Assembly (NCBI GenBank): GCA_034005165.1 | Contig: JAVEVE010000005.1 | Span: 1-64,000 of the forward strand | Source: UBA1573 sp034005165 | GTDB lineage: Bacteria > Pseudomonadota > Alphaproteobacteria > Micavibrionales > Micavibrionaceae | Length of the DNA stretch: 64,000 nt | Direction: 5' to 3' | Part shown: positions 53,594-62,630 of the stretch, piece after piece | Layout of the letters: the number at the start of each line of letters is the position of its first letter | How positions within the stretch are numbered: position 1 is the stretch's first letter | The notes under the pieces: model-generated | What the model saw: only the letters and a program-made list of their open reading frames with translations | Told to the model about the DNA's origin: nothing | Database searches by the model: none | Program-made: the position numbers and the translations under genes

Positions 53594-54378
53594 CCATGCG
53601 TCCTAAAATAGAAATGCGGGGGGTTGCAAAATCCTTCGGAACAAAACATGTTTTGCAAGGCGTTGATCTTGATATTCCTGTTGGAAGTTCAATGGTTATC
53701 ATCGGTGGGTCAGGCACGGGGAAATCCGTAACGCTGAAATGCGTTCTTGGATTGCTTCAGGCTGACAGCGGATCAATCAAAGTAGACGGGGTTGAAGTGG
53801 TTGGCGCATCAACCCGTACCCGCGAAGAAATGATGAAAAAATTCGGCATGCTGTTCCAAGGCGGTGCACTTTTTGACTCGCTCCCTATTTGGTACAACGT
53901 AGCGTTTGGTCTAATTCACGGCAAAGATGTCAGCAAAAAGGAAGCGCGTCATCTGGCAATTGAAAAACTGGAACAGGTCGGTATGGGCGAAGCCATCGCA
54001 GATCTTTATCCTGCGGAACTGTCTGGCGGGATGCAAAAACGTGTGTCACTTGCGCGCGCCATTGCCACCAACCCTGAAATTATTTTCTTTGATGAACCGA
54101 CCACGGGTCTCGACCCGATTATGGCCGATGTTATTAATGACTTGATCGTCCAGTGTGTGAAGGATTTGGGCGCAACAGCTCTAACCATTACCCATGATAT
54201 GGCCTCGGCGCGTAAAATTGCCGATCATGTTGCAATGATCCATCAGGGGAAAATTATCTGGACAGGCCCTGTTGCCGATCTCGATCAATCAGGCAGCCCT
54301 TACGTTGATCAATTCATCAACGGCCGAGCCACGGGTCCGATCACCGACCCACAATCCGAACTTCTGAAATCGGCTTAA
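53590..54378 (+). CDS. mlaF: MlaF-family ABC ATPase
   Basis: A 262-residue ATPase with Walker A GGSGTGKSVTLK, the Mla-type Q-loop region (GMLFQGGALFDSLPIWYNVAF), signature LSGGMQKRVSLARA and Walker B IIFFDEPTTGLDP. It energises MlaE-dependent lipid traffic at the inner membrane. The order mlaE-mlaF is reversed relative to E. coli mlaFEDCB, as in many alphaproteobacteria. Confidence 0.95.
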   Translation: MTMRPKIEMRGVAKSFGTKHVLQGVDLDIPVGSSMVIIGGSGTGKSVTLKCVLGLLQADSGSIKVDGVEVVGASTRTREEMMKKFGMLFQGGALFDSLPIWYNVAFGLIHGKDVSKKEARHLAIEKLEQVGMGEAIADLYPAELSGGMQKRVSLARAIATNPEIIFFDEPTTGLDPIMADVINDLIVQCVKDLGATALTITHDMASARKIADHVAMIHQGKIIWTGPVADLDQSGSPYVDQFINGRATGPITDPQSELLKSA

Positions 54379-54415
54379 GATAAAATATTTAAGCCACAGT
54401 CAAGCCAATTAATTT

Positions 54416-54479
54416 TGTCGCAAGGAACAAATGACGACGCCTAGTAGAGCTAGGATAGGAGTGCAGTGACGATGCGACA
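54416..54479. repeat. Structured element between mlaF and cysS
   Basis: An outer 7-bp dyad TGTCGCA (54416-54422) / TGCGACA (54473-54479) encloses a hairpin CCTAG-tagag-CTAGG (54440-54454). The two flanks of the hairpin are imperfect direct repeats of the form AGGA-n-TGACGA. It lies between two convergent genes. It may be an RNA or a dispersed palindromic repeat; no second copy was noticed in this window. Confidence 0.5.
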
Positions 54480-54487
54480 GAGTTAAG

Positions 54488-54509
54488 TGGAAAGACTATA
54501 CTTTCCACT
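54488..54509. terminator. Dyad overlapping the cysS stop
   Basis: GTGGAAAG / CTTTCCAC with a 6-nt loop; the right arm is the last codons of cysS. It may end cysS transcription, but no strong T run follows. Confidence 0.4.
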
Positions 54510-55881
54510 TAGGGCCTTGGGGGGTATCCTCAATAACAATCCCTTTGGCGGCAAGCGTATCGCGAATTTCATCAGAACGTGCGAAGTTTTTGGCCTTGCG
54601 TGCTTCGGCTCTCTCGACCAACAATCCTTCAACCCACGCGGCGTCTATATCACCTGAGCCCTGTGCCGCACTAAACCAGGCAGAAGGATCTTCGCCTAAG
54701 AAACCGAGAAGATGGGCCGCAGCAACAAACGCAGCTTTTGTTTCAGGGGTTTTTTGATCTTGTGCAGCTTTCGCCAAAGCATTGAGCTCCGCATAGGCTT
54801 TAGGCGTATTAAGATCATCACATAAAGCCTCCATCACAGATGATGGAACATCAGCAGGAACGTCCGCAACATCAGAAAGTTCATCCAGAATGCGGTAGAA
54901 TTTATCGAGCATCTTCTGCCCCAATTCCACTCCGCTATCAGACCAATCGAGAGGTTGACGGTAATGAGCGGACAGCAAAACATAGCGAATAACTTCGCCC
55001 GGAATACCTTGTTCAATCAAATCGTGCGCCAAAGTGAAATTGCCCAGAGACTTGGACATTTTCTCGCCTTCAACGGTCAGGAATCCGTTATGCATCCAGT
55101 ATTTTGAAAACGACGTCAGATCATGCGATCCGTGCGCGCAGCAACTTTGTGCAATTTCATTTTCATGGTGCGGAAATTTAAGATCAGCCCCGCCACCGTG
55201 AATATCAATCGGCAGGCCAAGATGCTTTTCGGACATAGCGGAGCATTCAATATGCCATCCCGGACGACCAAATCCCCAAGGGCTATCCCAACCCGGTTGA
55301 TCGGAACTCGATGGTTTCCACAAAACAAAATCCGCGGGATCGCGTTTGTAAGGTGCAACCTCGACACGTGCTCCCGCAATCTGGTCGTCACGGGAACGAC
55401 CTGACAATCCGCCATATTCAGGAAAAGATGGTACGTTGAACAGGACGTGACCTTCGTTGGCATAGGCATGCCCACGTGCAATCATGTGCTCAATCAGGGA
55501 AATCATTTCAGGGATGGTTTCAGTGGCGCGCGGTTGGATATCGGGAAGCCTTACGCCGAGGGCAGCCATATCCTCGTTGTAGATCCGCTCATATTTACGC
55601 GTAATAAACTCGATTGCCTCACCGGTTTCTTGTGACGCGGCAATAATTTTGTCCTCGATATCCGTGATGTTCGAGGCGTAGGTAACTTTCGGGTAAAGAA
55701 GGCGCAAGAGTCTTTGGAGGACGTCAAATACCACTGCCATTCGGGCATTGCCAATATGAGCATAACTGTAAACGGTCGGTCCGCACGCGTAGATTCTGAC
55801 ATGGTCAGCCTCCAAGGGCACGAAATCCTGCTTTTCTCGCGCCAAAGAATTATAGAGTTTGAAAACGTACTTAGTCGTCAT
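54496..55881 (-). CDS. cysS: Cysteinyl-tRNA synthetase
   Basis: A 461-residue class I synthetase. The HIGH-like motif is YAHIGNAR, zinc-site and family motifs are WHIECSAMS and HGGGADLKFPHHENEIAQS, and KMSKS is EKMSKSLGN. Length is standard. Confidence 0.97.
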   Translation of the reverse strand: MTTKYVFKLYNSLAREKQDFVPLEADHVRIYACGPTVYSYAHIGNARMAVVFDVLQRLLRLLYPKVTYASNITDIEDKIIAASQETGEAIEFITRKYERIYNEDMAALGVRLPDIQPRATETIPEMISLIEHMIARGHAYANEGHVLFNVPSFPEYGGLSGRSRDDQIAGARVEVAPYKRDPADFVLWKPSSSDQPGWDSPWGFGRPGWHIECSAMSEKHLGLPIDIHGGGADLKFPHHENEIAQSCCAHGSHDLTSFSKYWMHNGFLTVEGEKMSKSLGNFTLAHDLIEQGIPGEVIRYVLLSAHYRQPLDWSDSGVELGQKMLDKFYRILDELSDVADVPADVPSSVMEALCDDLNTPKAYAELNALAKAAQDQKTPETKAAFVAAAHLLGFLGEDPSAWFSAAQGSGDIDAAWVEGLLVERAEARKAKNFARSDEIRDTLAAKGIVIEDTPQGPKWKV

Positions 55882-55917
55882 GTGCTAAAGGTCTCCGCTT
55901 TTATGTGCGGAACTACC

Positions 55918-56040
55918 CTAGCGTCTCCGACGATTTCTCGCAAGCACTCTCACAGCTTGTCTGGACTTGCTTGCGTGCACAAGAGCCGCGCCAAAGGCGA
56001 GGCTTGCAACAATACCGCTGACCACTACAGTCATAACCAT
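55918..56040 (-). CDS. Small membrane protein (40 residues)
   Basis: A short frame with one hydrophobic helix (VMTVVVSGIVASLAFGAALVHA) and a very basic tail ending in four arginines. The minus-strand sequence AAAGGAC upstream is a fair ribosome site; GTG at 56043 is an alternative start. Two GC hairpins lie just upstream in the leader. It is divergent from pyrC and 37 nt upstream of cysS. It could be a true small membrane protein or a chance frame. Confidence 0.5.
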   Translation of the reverse strand: MVMTVVVSGIVASLAFGAALVHASKSRQAVRVLARNRRRR

Positions 56041-56065
56041 CACGAAACGTCCTTTTTTGTTCGAA

Positions 56066-56096
56066 GGCCGCAAACGGCCCGCAGCCCGAAAGGGCT
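56066..56096. other. Two adjacent GC-rich hairpins upstream of pyrC
   Basis: GGCCG-CAAA-CGGCC (56066-56079) and AGCCC-GAAA-GGGCT (56083-56096), each with a 4-nt loop; the second has a GNRA-type loop on the plus strand. They lie 113 nt upstream of the pyrC start and in the leader of the small ORF on the other strand. Confidence 0.5.
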
Positions 56097-56208
56097 ATAT
56101 ATACCAGAATAACAGGAATTCCCTGAAAATTTGGTTAAAAGCGCTTTGACAACGCTGTTTAAAAGACTAGTCTTTGGAAGCAGAAAATCAACATGCGAGA
56201 GGCTTGAA

Positions 56209-57549
56209 ATGACACAATCCGGTTTTGATATGATTTTAAAGAGTGGAACTGTTGTTCTTCCGGGTAAAACCACACAGGCTGATGTCGGTGTTATAAATGG
56301 TAAAATCGAGGCAATCGGTGATCTGTCCTTGTCTTCAGCCGCTGAAATAATCGACTGTAAAGATCTGCATGTTTTGCCTGGCTTGATTGATACGCAAGTG
56401 CATTTTCGTGAACCCGGCGCAGATCATAAGGAAGTCCTCGAAACAGGCATGAAGGCAGCCGCCATGGGCGGGATTACAACAATCTTTGAAATGCCCAACA
56501 CAAACCCGTTGACCACAACACCCGAAGCAATGGCGGATAAGCTCTCACGTGCTTCTAAGAATCCATGGGTAAACTATGCTTTTTATCTCGGCGGGACAGC
56601 CCAAAATGCGGCCAACTTGGGGGAATGGGAAAATCTGGACGGTGTCTGCGGGATTAAAATTTTCATGGGCGCAAGCACAGGTGATCTTCTCTCTGCAACT
56701 GATGAAGAAGTAGGAGCGGTCCTCGCCAACGGCAAGCGCGTTGTAGCTGTTCACGCCGAAGATGAAATGATGATGAACGAGAATAAGAAAACAATTCTCG
56801 GGGAGAGTCATGACGTTACACTTCACCCGGTTTGGAGATCCGCAGAATCCTGCCTCTCAGCAACAACACGTCTGGTGCGTCTGGCTCGACAACATAATCG
56901 TCGCGTGCACGTGCTGCATATTACCACTGCAGAGGAAATGGAATTCCTCGCAAAAAATAAAGACATCGCAAGTGTTGAAGTTTTGGCCAACCACCTGACA
57001 CTCTATGCCCCCGATTGTTACGAGCAACTGGGATCAAAGGCGCAACAAAATCCACCGATCCGTGAGAAGCATCATCAGGATGCACTGTGGAAAGCGATTG
57101 CCAACGGAACAGTTGATATTCTGGCCTCCGACCACGCGCCGCATACCTTGGAAGAAAAAGCGAAAGAATATCCGGCAAGTCCGAGTGGTACACCTGGTGT
57201 TCAGACACTAGTCCCTGTCATGCTCAATCATGTCAATAATGGTCGCCTGACGCTTGAACGCCTTGTTGATTTGATGTGTTATGGTCCGCAAAGAATTCAT
57301 AGAATTATTTGTAAAGGACGCATCGCGCGCGGCTATGATGCCGACTTTACAATCGTAGATTTAAAGAAAAAGGACACAATTACAAATGCTCAACAACTCT
57401 CTCGTGCGGGTTGGTCTCCCTTTGACGGAATGGAAATTACAGGCTGGCCTGTCATGACAATTATTGATGGCAAAATCGTCGCAGCCTTCGGAGAGTTAAA
57501 ACAACCTGCGGTTGGGAAGCCTGTCAGGTTCGAGGAAAGCCGCCACTAA
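56209..57549 (+). CDS. pyrC: Dihydroorotase (class I type)
   Basis: A 446-residue amidohydrolase of pyrimidine synthesis. It has the zinc-ligand region LPGLIDTQVHFREPG (an altered HxH), GGITTIFEMPNT, VCGIKIFMGAS with the carboxylated Lys, HAEDE, VHVLHITTAEE and ILASDHAPHT. The ATG at 56209 with GAGAGG upstream gives a normal N-terminus; the frame extends upstream to 56131. Confidence 0.93.
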   Translation: MTQSGFDMILKSGTVVLPGKTTQADVGVINGKIEAIGDLSLSSAAEIIDCKDLHVLPGLIDTQVHFREPGADHKEVLETGMKAAAMGGITTIFEMPNTNPLTTTPEAMADKLSRASKNPWVNYAFYLGGTAQNAANLGEWENLDGVCGIKIFMGASTGDLLSATDEEVGAVLANGKRVVAVHAEDEMMMNENKKTILGESHDVTLHPVWRSAESCLSATTRLVRLARQHNRRVHVLHITTAEEMEFLAKNKDIASVEVLANHLTLYAPDCYEQLGSKAQQNPPIREKHHQDALWKAIANGTVDILASDHAPHTLEEKAKEYPASPSGTPGVQTLVPVMLNHVNNGRLTLERLVDLMCYGPQRIHRIICKGRIARGYDADFTIVDLKKKDTITNAQQLSRAGWSPFDGMEITGWPVMTIIDGKIVAAFGELKQPAVGKPVRFEESRH

Positions 57550-57708
57550 AATATGAAATTTTGAAAGCCACATCCTGAAGAATTAGCAATAATCATAAAT
57601 TGTCATGTCCGAGATATATACGAAGTCTTAATCATGCGCGGGTATTCTGTAGTTTAGAGGTGTGTAAACTCCTCTGAAACACATTGACTGTGGGCGAGAA
57701 AAAAGAAA

Positions 57709-59898
57709 ATGGCTAGCCGTGTAGAAACACAATATTCATCCGTGCCAAACACGGAGCAATTGGGGAGAAAATCAGGTTTGTTTTCCTGGGCTCAGAAAAA
57801 TAAAGCATCAGCAACTACCAGCATGTGGCGCAGTCGCCTGAGCTGGAAGATTGTAATGGCGGTGTTCTTGACTATTATGACTGTCCAAGCAACACTTATG
57901 GCACTTACCTTAAAATCCTATCAGCAGGAACAATTGATGGATTTGAAAGAAGAGGCGAGACGTACCCTTGTCACGGTTGCGAACGACAAGATGACAGATC
58001 GGCTAATGCCACCATATACCGAAACGCAGATTAACCGTTTGGTTTCTTTTACATCAGTATCCGGTTTGGCAGTTTATAATATTGACTATCAACTATTGGG
58101 TATTGGCGGTGAAAATGTCATTACGACACTTTATTCCGAGTCCGATCTGGTGAAGACATATCTCAGTACAGACAGAAAGAATTACGAAGTTGTGTTGCGC
58201 CCGAAAGATTTGGATGGGCTGCCTTACTTTATAGTGGCACGTCTCGATGCATCCAAGGCTGCTGCAAATGTCGCCTTCTATGTCAGGCAGAATATTCTGA
58301 TTATGTTCTTGATGTCCGCACTTGTGACAACAGTTCTGATGATTGCATTAGGTAAATGGTTGTTGGAGCCGATCCTGTTTATGCGGGATAACGTATTGAT
58401 GGCAATCTCTAATCCTGAGTCTCCGAATATTGAACGGTCTCCGTACGATGAAAAGGATGAGGTTGGTGGAACAATTGCAGCAGCGCAGGAGTTGATCAAA
58501 CAGAATGCGAAAAACATTCGTCAGGTCAAGAGTGCGGCGCAAAGCCAGATTCATAAGCTCGCATTCTATGATACGTTGACAGGATTGCCGAATAGAACAC
58601 TTTTTATCCAGAAACTTGCCGAGCATGTTAAGCATGCCGCAGAAAGTCAGAAAGAAGTGACTCGTCTGGCTATCGTGGCGTTTGACCTTGATCACTTCAA
58701 GGATATCAATGACTCAATGGGCCATAATGTCGGTGATGCTATTCTGAATGCAGTTGGAAAACGACTGAGGAATGCCTTGCCTGAAAGCGCGATTGTTGCG
58801 AAGTCCGGAGAGGATGAATATGCGGTAACCTTCCCGCTGACATCAGGTATTAGTGCAAAGGATGTTGGTGAAAAAATCAGATCGATTATTTCTCATGACC
58901 CTTTCCGTGTCTTTAACGAATCTTTCCAGGTTCGTGCTTCGATTGGGGTGGCAACGTTTCCTGATGATGCAATTGATCCGGATCAGGTCTTGAAAAACGC
59001 GGATATTGCTCTTAACCGCGCAAAAGAAGACGGTAGGGATTGTGTTCGTGAATATCTTGAGGACTTTGATAAGGCGGTCCAAGCACGTTTCCAGATGTTG
59101 CGAGATTTGAGAAGTGCTCTCGAAAATCAGGAACTGATGTTGTATTACCAACCGCAGCTTGATCTGAAGTCTGGTCGTGTGATTGGTGCTGAGGCCCTGA
59201 TCCGTTGGTTCAAAAAGGACAATAGCAAAGAAGGTGGAAAATTTATTTCCCCGGGCGAATTCATTCCTATTGCAGAGCAATCCGGCCTGATCGTTCCAAT
59301 TGGTGAATGGGTAATGATGCACGCCTGTCAGGAGGCTAAGAGATGGCATGACAAGGGTAATATGATCCGTATAGCTGTCAACGTGTCCGGTGAGCAATTC
59401 CAGCAAAGCGATATTGTGGCTCATACCAAAAAAGTCATTGAGGCTACAGGGATCAATCCGCATTATCTTGAGCTTGAAGTCACGGAAAGTGCGTTTATGG
59501 AAGATATTCAGCAAACTGTGAAAACGCTCAAAGAACTTCACTCGCTCGGTGTCGAGCTGGCAATTGATGACTTTGGTACTGGCTATTCTTCGCTGTCATA
59601 TTTGCGGCAATTCCCGATTGATCGTCTGAAAATTGACCAGTCCTTCATTCGGAATGCATTGAATAATGCGGATGATGCGGCGATCGCCAAAACCATTATC
59701 GGTTTGGGTCGTTCTCTGAATCTGAAGATTATCGCGGAAGGTGTGGAAACCAAAGAACATGAAACATTCTTGATTGCAGAGGGATGTGATGAAGTCCAAG
59801 GGTTCCGCTATTCCCGTCCTATACCTGATTACCAGATTCAGGATTTCATCAATCGCTATACGGGTTCTCTAGACTATTTTGACGCTTCTGCCGCTTAG
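57709..59898 (+). CDS. GGDEF/EAL protein, probably c-di-GMP phosphodiesterase
   Basis: A 729-residue inner-membrane protein with two N-terminal helices flanking a periplasmic sensor region (about 45-210), a linker, then GGDEF and EAL domains. The GGDEF signature is SGEDE, so cyclase activity is doubtful, although it may bind GTP. The EAL domain is intact: EALIRWF, VNVSGEQF, LELEVTES and IDDFGTGYSS. It probably degrades c-di-GMP. It lies 130 nt before the T4BSS-associated genes. Confidence 0.93.
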   Translation: MASRVETQYSSVPNTEQLGRKSGLFSWAQKNKASATTSMWRSRLSWKIVMAVFLTIMTVQATLMALTLKSYQQEQLMDLKEEARRTLVTVANDKMTDRLMPPYTETQINRLVSFTSVSGLAVYNIDYQLLGIGGENVITTLYSESDLVKTYLSTDRKNYEVVLRPKDLDGLPYFIVARLDASKAAANVAFYVRQNILIMFLMSALVTTVLMIALGKWLLEPILFMRDNVLMAISNPESPNIERSPYDEKDEVGGTIAAAQELIKQNAKNIRQVKSAAQSQIHKLAFYDTLTGLPNRTLFIQKLAEHVKHAAESQKEVTRLAIVAFDLDHFKDINDSMGHNVGDAILNAVGKRLRNALPESAIVAKSGEDEYAVTFPLTSGISAKDVGEKIRSIISHDPFRVFNESFQVRASIGVATFPDDAIDPDQVLKNADIALNRAKEDGRDCVREYLEDFDKAVQARFQMLRDLRSALENQELMLYYQPQLDLKSGRVIGAEALIRWFKKDNSKEGGKFISPGEFIPIAEQSGLIVPIGEWVMMHACQEAKRWHDKGNMIRIAVNVSGEQFQQSDIVAHTKKVIEATGINPHYLELEVTESAFMEDIQQTVKTLKELHSLGVELAIDDFGTGYSSLSYLRQFPIDRLKIDQSFIRNALNNADDAAIAKTIIGLGRSLNLKIIAEGVETKEHETFLIAEGCDEVQGFRYSRPIPDYQIQDFINRYTGSLDYFDASAA

Positions 59899-60030
59899 GC
59901 AGACCGTCACATTCTTCCGTTAAATTTCATCAAAACATATGTTTCCGAGACAGAAAACATAGGCTATGATACGCCCGTGTCTCGCAGGCGGGATGCATCG
60001 GCAGACCAATTACTTTCAAGGACAGATGAT

Positions 60031-60957
60031 ATGATATTCAAAACCATCCGCAAATCCCTTCTCCTTCTGTCCTGCGCAACGATGGTTGTGGTAGGAGGAA
60101 TTGAGACTGCGGATGCCGCAAATCAACCAGAAATTCCTGCACCGCTTCAAACGATGGTAGAAAAAGGAGCGCAGATCCGGTATCTGGGTCGCGAACTTGG
60201 TCTGGATGGCTGGGTAACTATTCAGGCTGGGGACGAACAATATTTTTATTCGACGCCTGATGGGCAGGGCCTCTTGATGGGGATTTTATTTAATAGTAAA
60301 GGCGATGCTGTGACCTTACACCAGATCAACGCCTTAAGGGATAAAGAAGGTCCTGCTATAGACCGTTTGGCGGGCTATTCTCCGACCGAAGATATCGTGC
60401 CGTCAATCTCTGGTGCATCAACAGCTCCAGCAACAGGGGGGGCATCGGCTCCGGATTTGGCCAATCCTCAGGAAGTTTTACGTTCTGCCGCAAAGTCCAA
60501 GGCGGAACAGCTTTACGATTCAGTCCAGTCGGCAAATTGGATTCAGCTGGGGGATAAATCGGCGCCTGCCATTTACACTTTCATTGATCCGGAATGCCCG
60601 CATTGCCACGATTTGATTGATGATTTCAGAAAATCAAGCTATCTCGACCGCGGATTTGTCCAATTGCGCCTGATTCCGGTAGGGGTATTGAGCGAGAAAA
60701 GTCTTGCGGAAGCAGCATACCTGATAGCCTCTCCAAATCCACAAAAAGACCTGTTTAATCATCTGGACGGTAAAGAAAATGCACTTTTGGTCGATAAAAA
60801 CACCAATACGCAGTCAGTTCAGCGAAATATGCAGATTATGCAAGATTGGAAGCTGGACGTTACGCCATTTTCCGTATATAAGGATGTGGGCGGCAAAGTG
60901 AAAGTTTTGCAGGGAAGACCTGAAGACCTTAAGAAACTAATAGCAGAGTTGCGATAA
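60031..60957 (+). CDS. DsbC/TrbB-like periplasmic disulfide isomerase
   Basis: A 308-residue exported protein with a signal peptide (SLLLLSCATMVVVGGIETADA), an N-terminal dimerisation-like region (MVEKGAQIRYLGRELGLDGWVTIQ), an Ala/Gly/Ser linker, and a thioredoxin-fold domain with CPHC and a cis-Pro near LDVTPFSVY. Similar DsbC-like genes (trbB) occur in IncI and related type IVB systems. The ATG at 60031 has AAGGA upstream. It opens the secretion cluster. Confidence 0.9.
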   Translation: MIFKTIRKSLLLLSCATMVVVGGIETADAANQPEIPAPLQTMVEKGAQIRYLGRELGLDGWVTIQAGDEQYFYSTPDGQGLLMGILFNSKGDAVTLHQINALRDKEGPAIDRLAGYSPTEDIVPSISGASTAPATGGASAPDLANPQEVLRSAAKSKAEQLYDSVQSANWIQLGDKSAPAIYTFIDPECPHCHDLIDDFRKSSYLDRGFVQLRLIPVGVLSEKSLAEAAYLIASPNPQKDLFNHLDGKENALLVDKNTNTQSVQRNMQIMQDWKLDVTPFSVYKDVGGKVKVLQGRPEDLKKLIAELR

Positions 60958-60985
60958 AATAAAAATTGGGATAGAAGGCGTGTCC

Positions 60986-61999
60986 ATGGAGCAACGTTCG
61001 GCATTCTTGTTACAAGTATTGGAAAAACTCGCAGCCCCGCTGGTGGCTGCGATTAGTGAGGTATCGGTTAGGCAGCAAATGTCTCCCGATCCGGCCCAAC
61101 ATGGCAGCTTGAAGCCTGAAGCCGAGCAAGTAGCAGGTCTTTTGACAAAATCTACCCAAATGAGTATTGCTCTGACTGATTTCGTGGATATGAAACTTCC
61201 CGAAAATGAAGCGGATTCGCTACGTTTGGCCCTGACATCTCTCGCCTCTCCAATGATTGCAAATATTTATCGTCTGGCTGGTCGTGCGCCAACCGATGCC
61301 GAAATAGATCGTGTGACCTCGGCCTTGAATGCGGTTATCAGCTATGCGGATGGGTTCGCACCAGCAGCGGATGCGACAGGTCGTATGTCGAATCTGGAAA
61401 ATGACTTTACGCCGAGCGATCCGTCTCAAGTCAGTATTCTGTATATTAGCGCCTTATTGCCGGCTATCAATTCGGTTATGTCCTATTCTTTTGGCGTCCC
61501 TGAAAAACGCCTGATTCAAGATGTGGGGGAGCGTCTGGTCCGTGAGGCAAAGGTCTTGCGAACCCGCATGTTCCCGTCAATGACGGATGAAATGATGTGT
61601 GCCAAGGCTGATCTGGCGTTGCTGCGGATTGTGTCCTCTATTTATAGCCAATGTCATTTTGCCGAGATGGCAAAATTGATGGCGACAGAAGAGCAGGTGC
61701 GGCAAGGCATGGCTCCGGCTATGACAAGTCTCTGGCAAGCTTTTATTTTGCGCGTTCAGATGATCGAAGTGTTAGGAGATGTCCTGATTCCAGGTGAGCG
61801 TGGCGAAGCTAGAAAAACCAATATATCATCCTCAAAAGGGAGCGGTTCGGTCAAGCCAAAGACGCAGGCAAAACCATCTCCGATTTCCCAAATTGTAGAA
61901 AAATCTACGAGCAATACGGAAACAGAAACAGAAGAAGATGATGGTTCTGGACAAAAGTCTAATCCAATGTCATTTTTTGTTAAGAAAAATACGGCATAA
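60986..61999 (+). CDS. Unknown protein of the T4BSS cluster
   Basis: A 337-residue soluble helical protein without signal peptide. The body is rich in Ala/Leu helices (LAAPLVAAISEVSVRQQMS, ALLPAINSVMSYSFGVPEK). Residues about 270-325 are a Ser/Thr/Lys then acidic linker (ETETEEDD), ending in MSFFVKKNTA. RBS AGAAGG lies 7 nt before the ATG at 60986; a GTG two codons upstream is possible. Its position between the isomerase and the transglycosylase suggests a cytoplasmic accessory role. No family recognised. Confidence 0.78.
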   Translation: MEQRSAFLLQVLEKLAAPLVAAISEVSVRQQMSPDPAQHGSLKPEAEQVAGLLTKSTQMSIALTDFVDMKLPENEADSLRLALTSLASPMIANIYRLAGRAPTDAEIDRVTSALNAVISYADGFAPAADATGRMSNLENDFTPSDPSQVSILYISALLPAINSVMSYSFGVPEKRLIQDVGERLVREAKVLRTRMFPSMTDEMMCAKADLALLRIVSSIYSQCHFAEMAKLMATEEQVRQGMAPAMTSLWQAFILRVQMIEVLGDVLIPGERGEARKTNISSSKGSGSVKPKTQAKPSPISQIVEKSTSNTETETEEDDGSGQKSNPMSFFVKKNTA

Positions 62000-62044
62000 A
62001 GAAATCTCCGGACTCGCAGCGGGTACGGGGAAAGGGTAGTCAAA

Positions 62045-62458
62045 ATGAGTAAAGTTCTGGCAGCGTGCCTCATGTTGGCCGCTCAGACATATTCCGTACC
62101 TCCGGCAGTGATGGTTGGCATTCTACAGGTTGAGGGTGGTAACATCGGGCAACAGGTTCGCAATACCAACGGCTCATACGATTTGGGTCCTATGCAAATC
62201 AATACCGTTTGGGTACCTCAATTGGCTGATTATTGGGGTGTCGATCAAATCACAGCGGCGCGCTGGGTTCGGGACGATGCGTGCACGAATATGGGAGTTG
62301 CCGCTTGGATTTTGCGCTCCCATCTGGATGAGACCGGATCTCTCTCTCAGGCAATTGCCCACTATCATTCCCGCACACCAAGCAAAGGCTATGCTTACCG
62401 AGCCAAGGTAATCGAGGCTATGCGCAAGAATGGCCTTATTAAAAGCGCGTCTCGTTAG
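62045..62458 (+). CDS. VirB1-like lytic transglycosylase
   Basis: A 137-residue SLT-family protein with the catalytic Glu in ILQVEGGN, followed by DLGPMQIN and AIAHYHSRTP. It lacks a long N-terminal domain and a clear signal peptide (a hydrophobic start MSKVLAACLMLAAQTY may serve as one). VirB1-type enzymes open peptidoglycan for type IV machines, which fits the position before dotD. Confidence 0.88.
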   Translation: MSKVLAACLMLAAQTYSVPPAVMVGILQVEGGNIGQQVRNTNGSYDLGPMQINTVWVPQLADYWGVDQITAARWVRDDACTNMGVAAWILRSHLDETGSLSQAIAHYHSRTPSKGYAYRAKVIEAMRKNGLIKSASR

Positions 62459-62630
62459 AAAAATGGGCAAATTCCTCTAATCCTTCTGGCTTTGATGAAA
62501 AATTCATTTATCATGTCGAATCTGACACGAAGACGCTTGTCTCGAGTCGGCTAAACCGCTAATGTGTTATGACTTTAGGTCGCCTTTGGCGGTCATGCAG
62601 GATTTTTTTGAAAAAGGGTGTATAGACACA

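Noticed and set aside
55714..56112. Plus-strand frame between cysS and pyrC
   Set aside because: It overlaps the cysS start and is Cys/His-rich without domain character; the minus-strand small ORF fits better.
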